Shown here one piece after another: positions 5,429-6,598 of a DNA stretch of 6,598 bases (position 1 is the first letter of the stretch; the number at the start of each line of letters is the position of its first letter). Source of the DNA: a bacterium. GTDB taxonomy: Bacteria > Bdellovibrionota > FAC87 > UBA2466. Both the position numbers and the translations under genes were made by a program. The DNA lies in contig JALHPX010000178.1 in the NCBI GenBank assembly GCA_022842225.1, forward strand, positions 1 through 6,598, written 5' to 3'. The notes beneath the pieces are model-generated. The model made no database searches, was not told the origin of the DNA, and worked only from the letters and a program-made list of their open reading frames with translations.

Positions 5429-6598
5429 TTAAGCTTTGGAAGCTGCCAGAGCCTGTTCGAGCACGCTAAAGGCGTCACCGAGTTTAGAAATGTCGGAGCC
5501 GCCTGCCTGAGCAAAATCGGGTCTGCCGCCACCGGAACCGCCGAGTGCCTTAGCCATAGCTTGGACCAATTGTCCCGCGTGTACTTTGCCGACGATATCC
5601 TTTGAGACCCCAACGCATACCGCCACTTTGCCTTCGGACTCCGTTGCCAGAGCGACTACGGCTTTGTTGCCTAGTTTATCACGGGCCTGATCCACCAGCT
5701 CGCGCAAGACCTTGGGATTTACGCCCGTGAGTTTTTCGGCAACCAATTGAATCCCGCCGACGTCTTTTTTCTTCTCCCAAAGCCTGCCGCCGCTATCGCC
5801 TTGGCTCGCGCCTTGCGCTGCCATAAATTGCAGACGTTCATTCTCCTTCTGCAATTTCTTCATCTCCGTTTGCATTTGAGAGACTTTGGCAAAGACATCG
5901 CGCGTAGCGAGTAGGCGCTCTAATTCGTCGGTGATGCGGGCCTTTTGCTGCAAGTACTCCACAGCGCCTAGTTCAGTAACGCCTTCGATACGGCGTACGC
6001 CACTGGCAACGCTTGATTCAGAGGTAATCTTGAAGAACATCGCGGTTCCGACATTCTTCAAATGCGTGCCGCCGCAAAGCTCCACGCTAAAAGCGTCGTC
6101 GCCGCCCACGCGGATAACACGCACTTTATCGCCGTATTTCTCGTCGAAAAACGCTAATGCTCCGGCTTTGATGGCGTCGTTGTATTCCATCTCGGTGCTG
6201 CTGACCGGATCGCCTCTCTGGATCGTTTGATTCACCAGCTTCTCGACCTGGTCGATCTCGTCCGGGGTCATGCCCTTGGAGTGGGTGAAATCAAATCGCA
6301 ATTTGTCAGGTTGCACCAGAGAACCGGCCTGTTTCACCCGGTCGCCTAAAACTTTCCTCAGAGCTGCGTGCAGCAAGTGAGTGGTGGTGTGATTAATCGC
6401 CGTGCGTTCGCGGTTGCGCGCATTAACCGCGAGCTGATACGGGCCGCCTTTTTTTACAGTGCCGGCTTTGACCTCAATCGGGTGCACGAAATGCCGGCCC
6501 GATTTAAAAGTGCTGCCCACAAAAAAGCTCACGCCTTCCGCGGCACCACTCCCATTGTCGCCGGCTTGTCCGCCGCTTTCGGCGTAAAACGGAGTGGA
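5429..6598 (-). CDS. alaS: Alanine-tRNA ligase, C-terminal 390 codons (N-terminus off the right edge)
   Basis: Charges tRNAAla with alanine and clears mischarged Ser- or Gly-tRNAAla. The frame stays open to 6598, where it encodes TPFYAESGGQAGDNG, the start of the editing region; the GTG at 6532 is therefore an internal valine. The missing part is the catalytic and tRNA-recognition half of a protein of about 870 residues. Counting from the edge, the editing-site zinc ligands are His70 and His74 in HTTTHLLH (6377-6391 for HTTTH) and Cys175 and His179 in CGGTH (6062-6076). GALAFFDEKYGD and SGVRRIEGVT are also typical. A charged, coiled-coil-like stretch (about 215-260) leads to the C-Ala domain, which ends with GGGRPDFAQAGG near the C-terminus. 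lptG follows after 26 bases, so the two are probably co-transcribed. Confidence 0.97.
   Translation of the reverse strand, partial: STPFYAESGGQAGDNGSGAAEGVSFFVGSTFKSGRHFVHPIEVKAGTVKKGGPYQLAVNARNRERTAINHTTTHLLHAALRKVLGDRVKQAGSLVQPDKLRFDFTHSKGMTPDEIDQVEKLVNQTIQRGDPVSSTEMEYNDAIKAGALAFFDEKYGDKVRVIRVGGDDAFSVELCGGTHLKNVGTAMFFKITSESSVASGVRRIEGVTELGAVEYLQQKARITDELERLLATRDVFAKVSQMQTEMKKLQKENERLQFMAAQGASQGDSGGRLWEKKKDVGGIQLVAEKLTGVNPKVLRELVDQARDKLGNKAVVALATESEGKVAVCVGVSKDIVGKVHAGQLVQAMAKALGGSGGGRPDFAQAGGSDISKLGDAFSVLEQALAASKA

Noticed and set aside
6530..6598. Apparent start of the alaS frame at GTG 6532
   Set aside because: The frame stays open to the window edge and encodes the conserved TPFYAESGGQ motif of alanyl-tRNA synthetase, so the GTG is an internal codon.

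Overview
The window is a compact, gene-dense piece of a Gram-negative bacterial chromosome of moderate GC content. LptG, an inner-membrane part of the lipopolysaccharide exporter, points to an outer membrane. I cannot fix the phylum from the sequence. There are no RNA genes, insertion sequences, phage genes or CRISPR repeats, and no gene-free stretch longer than about 110 bases.

Six genes lie on the minus strand, read from right to left: alaS (C-terminal 390 codons, running off the right edge), lptG, def, fmt, rpe and hutH (N-terminal 431 codons, running off the left edge). alaS, lptG and def are separated by only 26 and 17 bases. fmt/rpe and rpe/hutH each overlap by four bases (ATGA). Two tight co-transcribed blocks are therefore likely: alaS-lptG-def and fmt-rpe-hutH. 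Def and Fmt act at opposite ends of the formyl-methionine cycle: Fmt formylates the initiator tRNA and Def removes the formyl group from new proteins. The other genes supply alanyl-tRNA, LPS export, the pentose phosphate epimerase step and histidine breakdown.

Between def and fmt, which often sit side by side in bacteria, lies a two-gene cassette on the plus strand (3016-3863). It holds an 86-residue protein with a CxxCxxH motif that I do not recognise, followed by a Fur-family metalloregulator; stop and start share one base (TGATG). The first gene starts at TTG behind a perfect AGGAGGT ribosome binding site. Just upstream, at 2980-2998, is a sequence matching 15 of 19 bases of the classical Fur box, so the cassette is probably autoregulated by its own product. 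The same site lies in the divergent control region of fmt-rpe-hutH. The regulator gene ends inside def, giving a 50-base tail-to-tail overlap.

Most of the window is ordinary housekeeping sequence. The part worth a second look is the small metal-motif protein/Fur cassette with its operator-like site, and hutH placed in a translation/pentose phosphate operon rather than with other hut genes.
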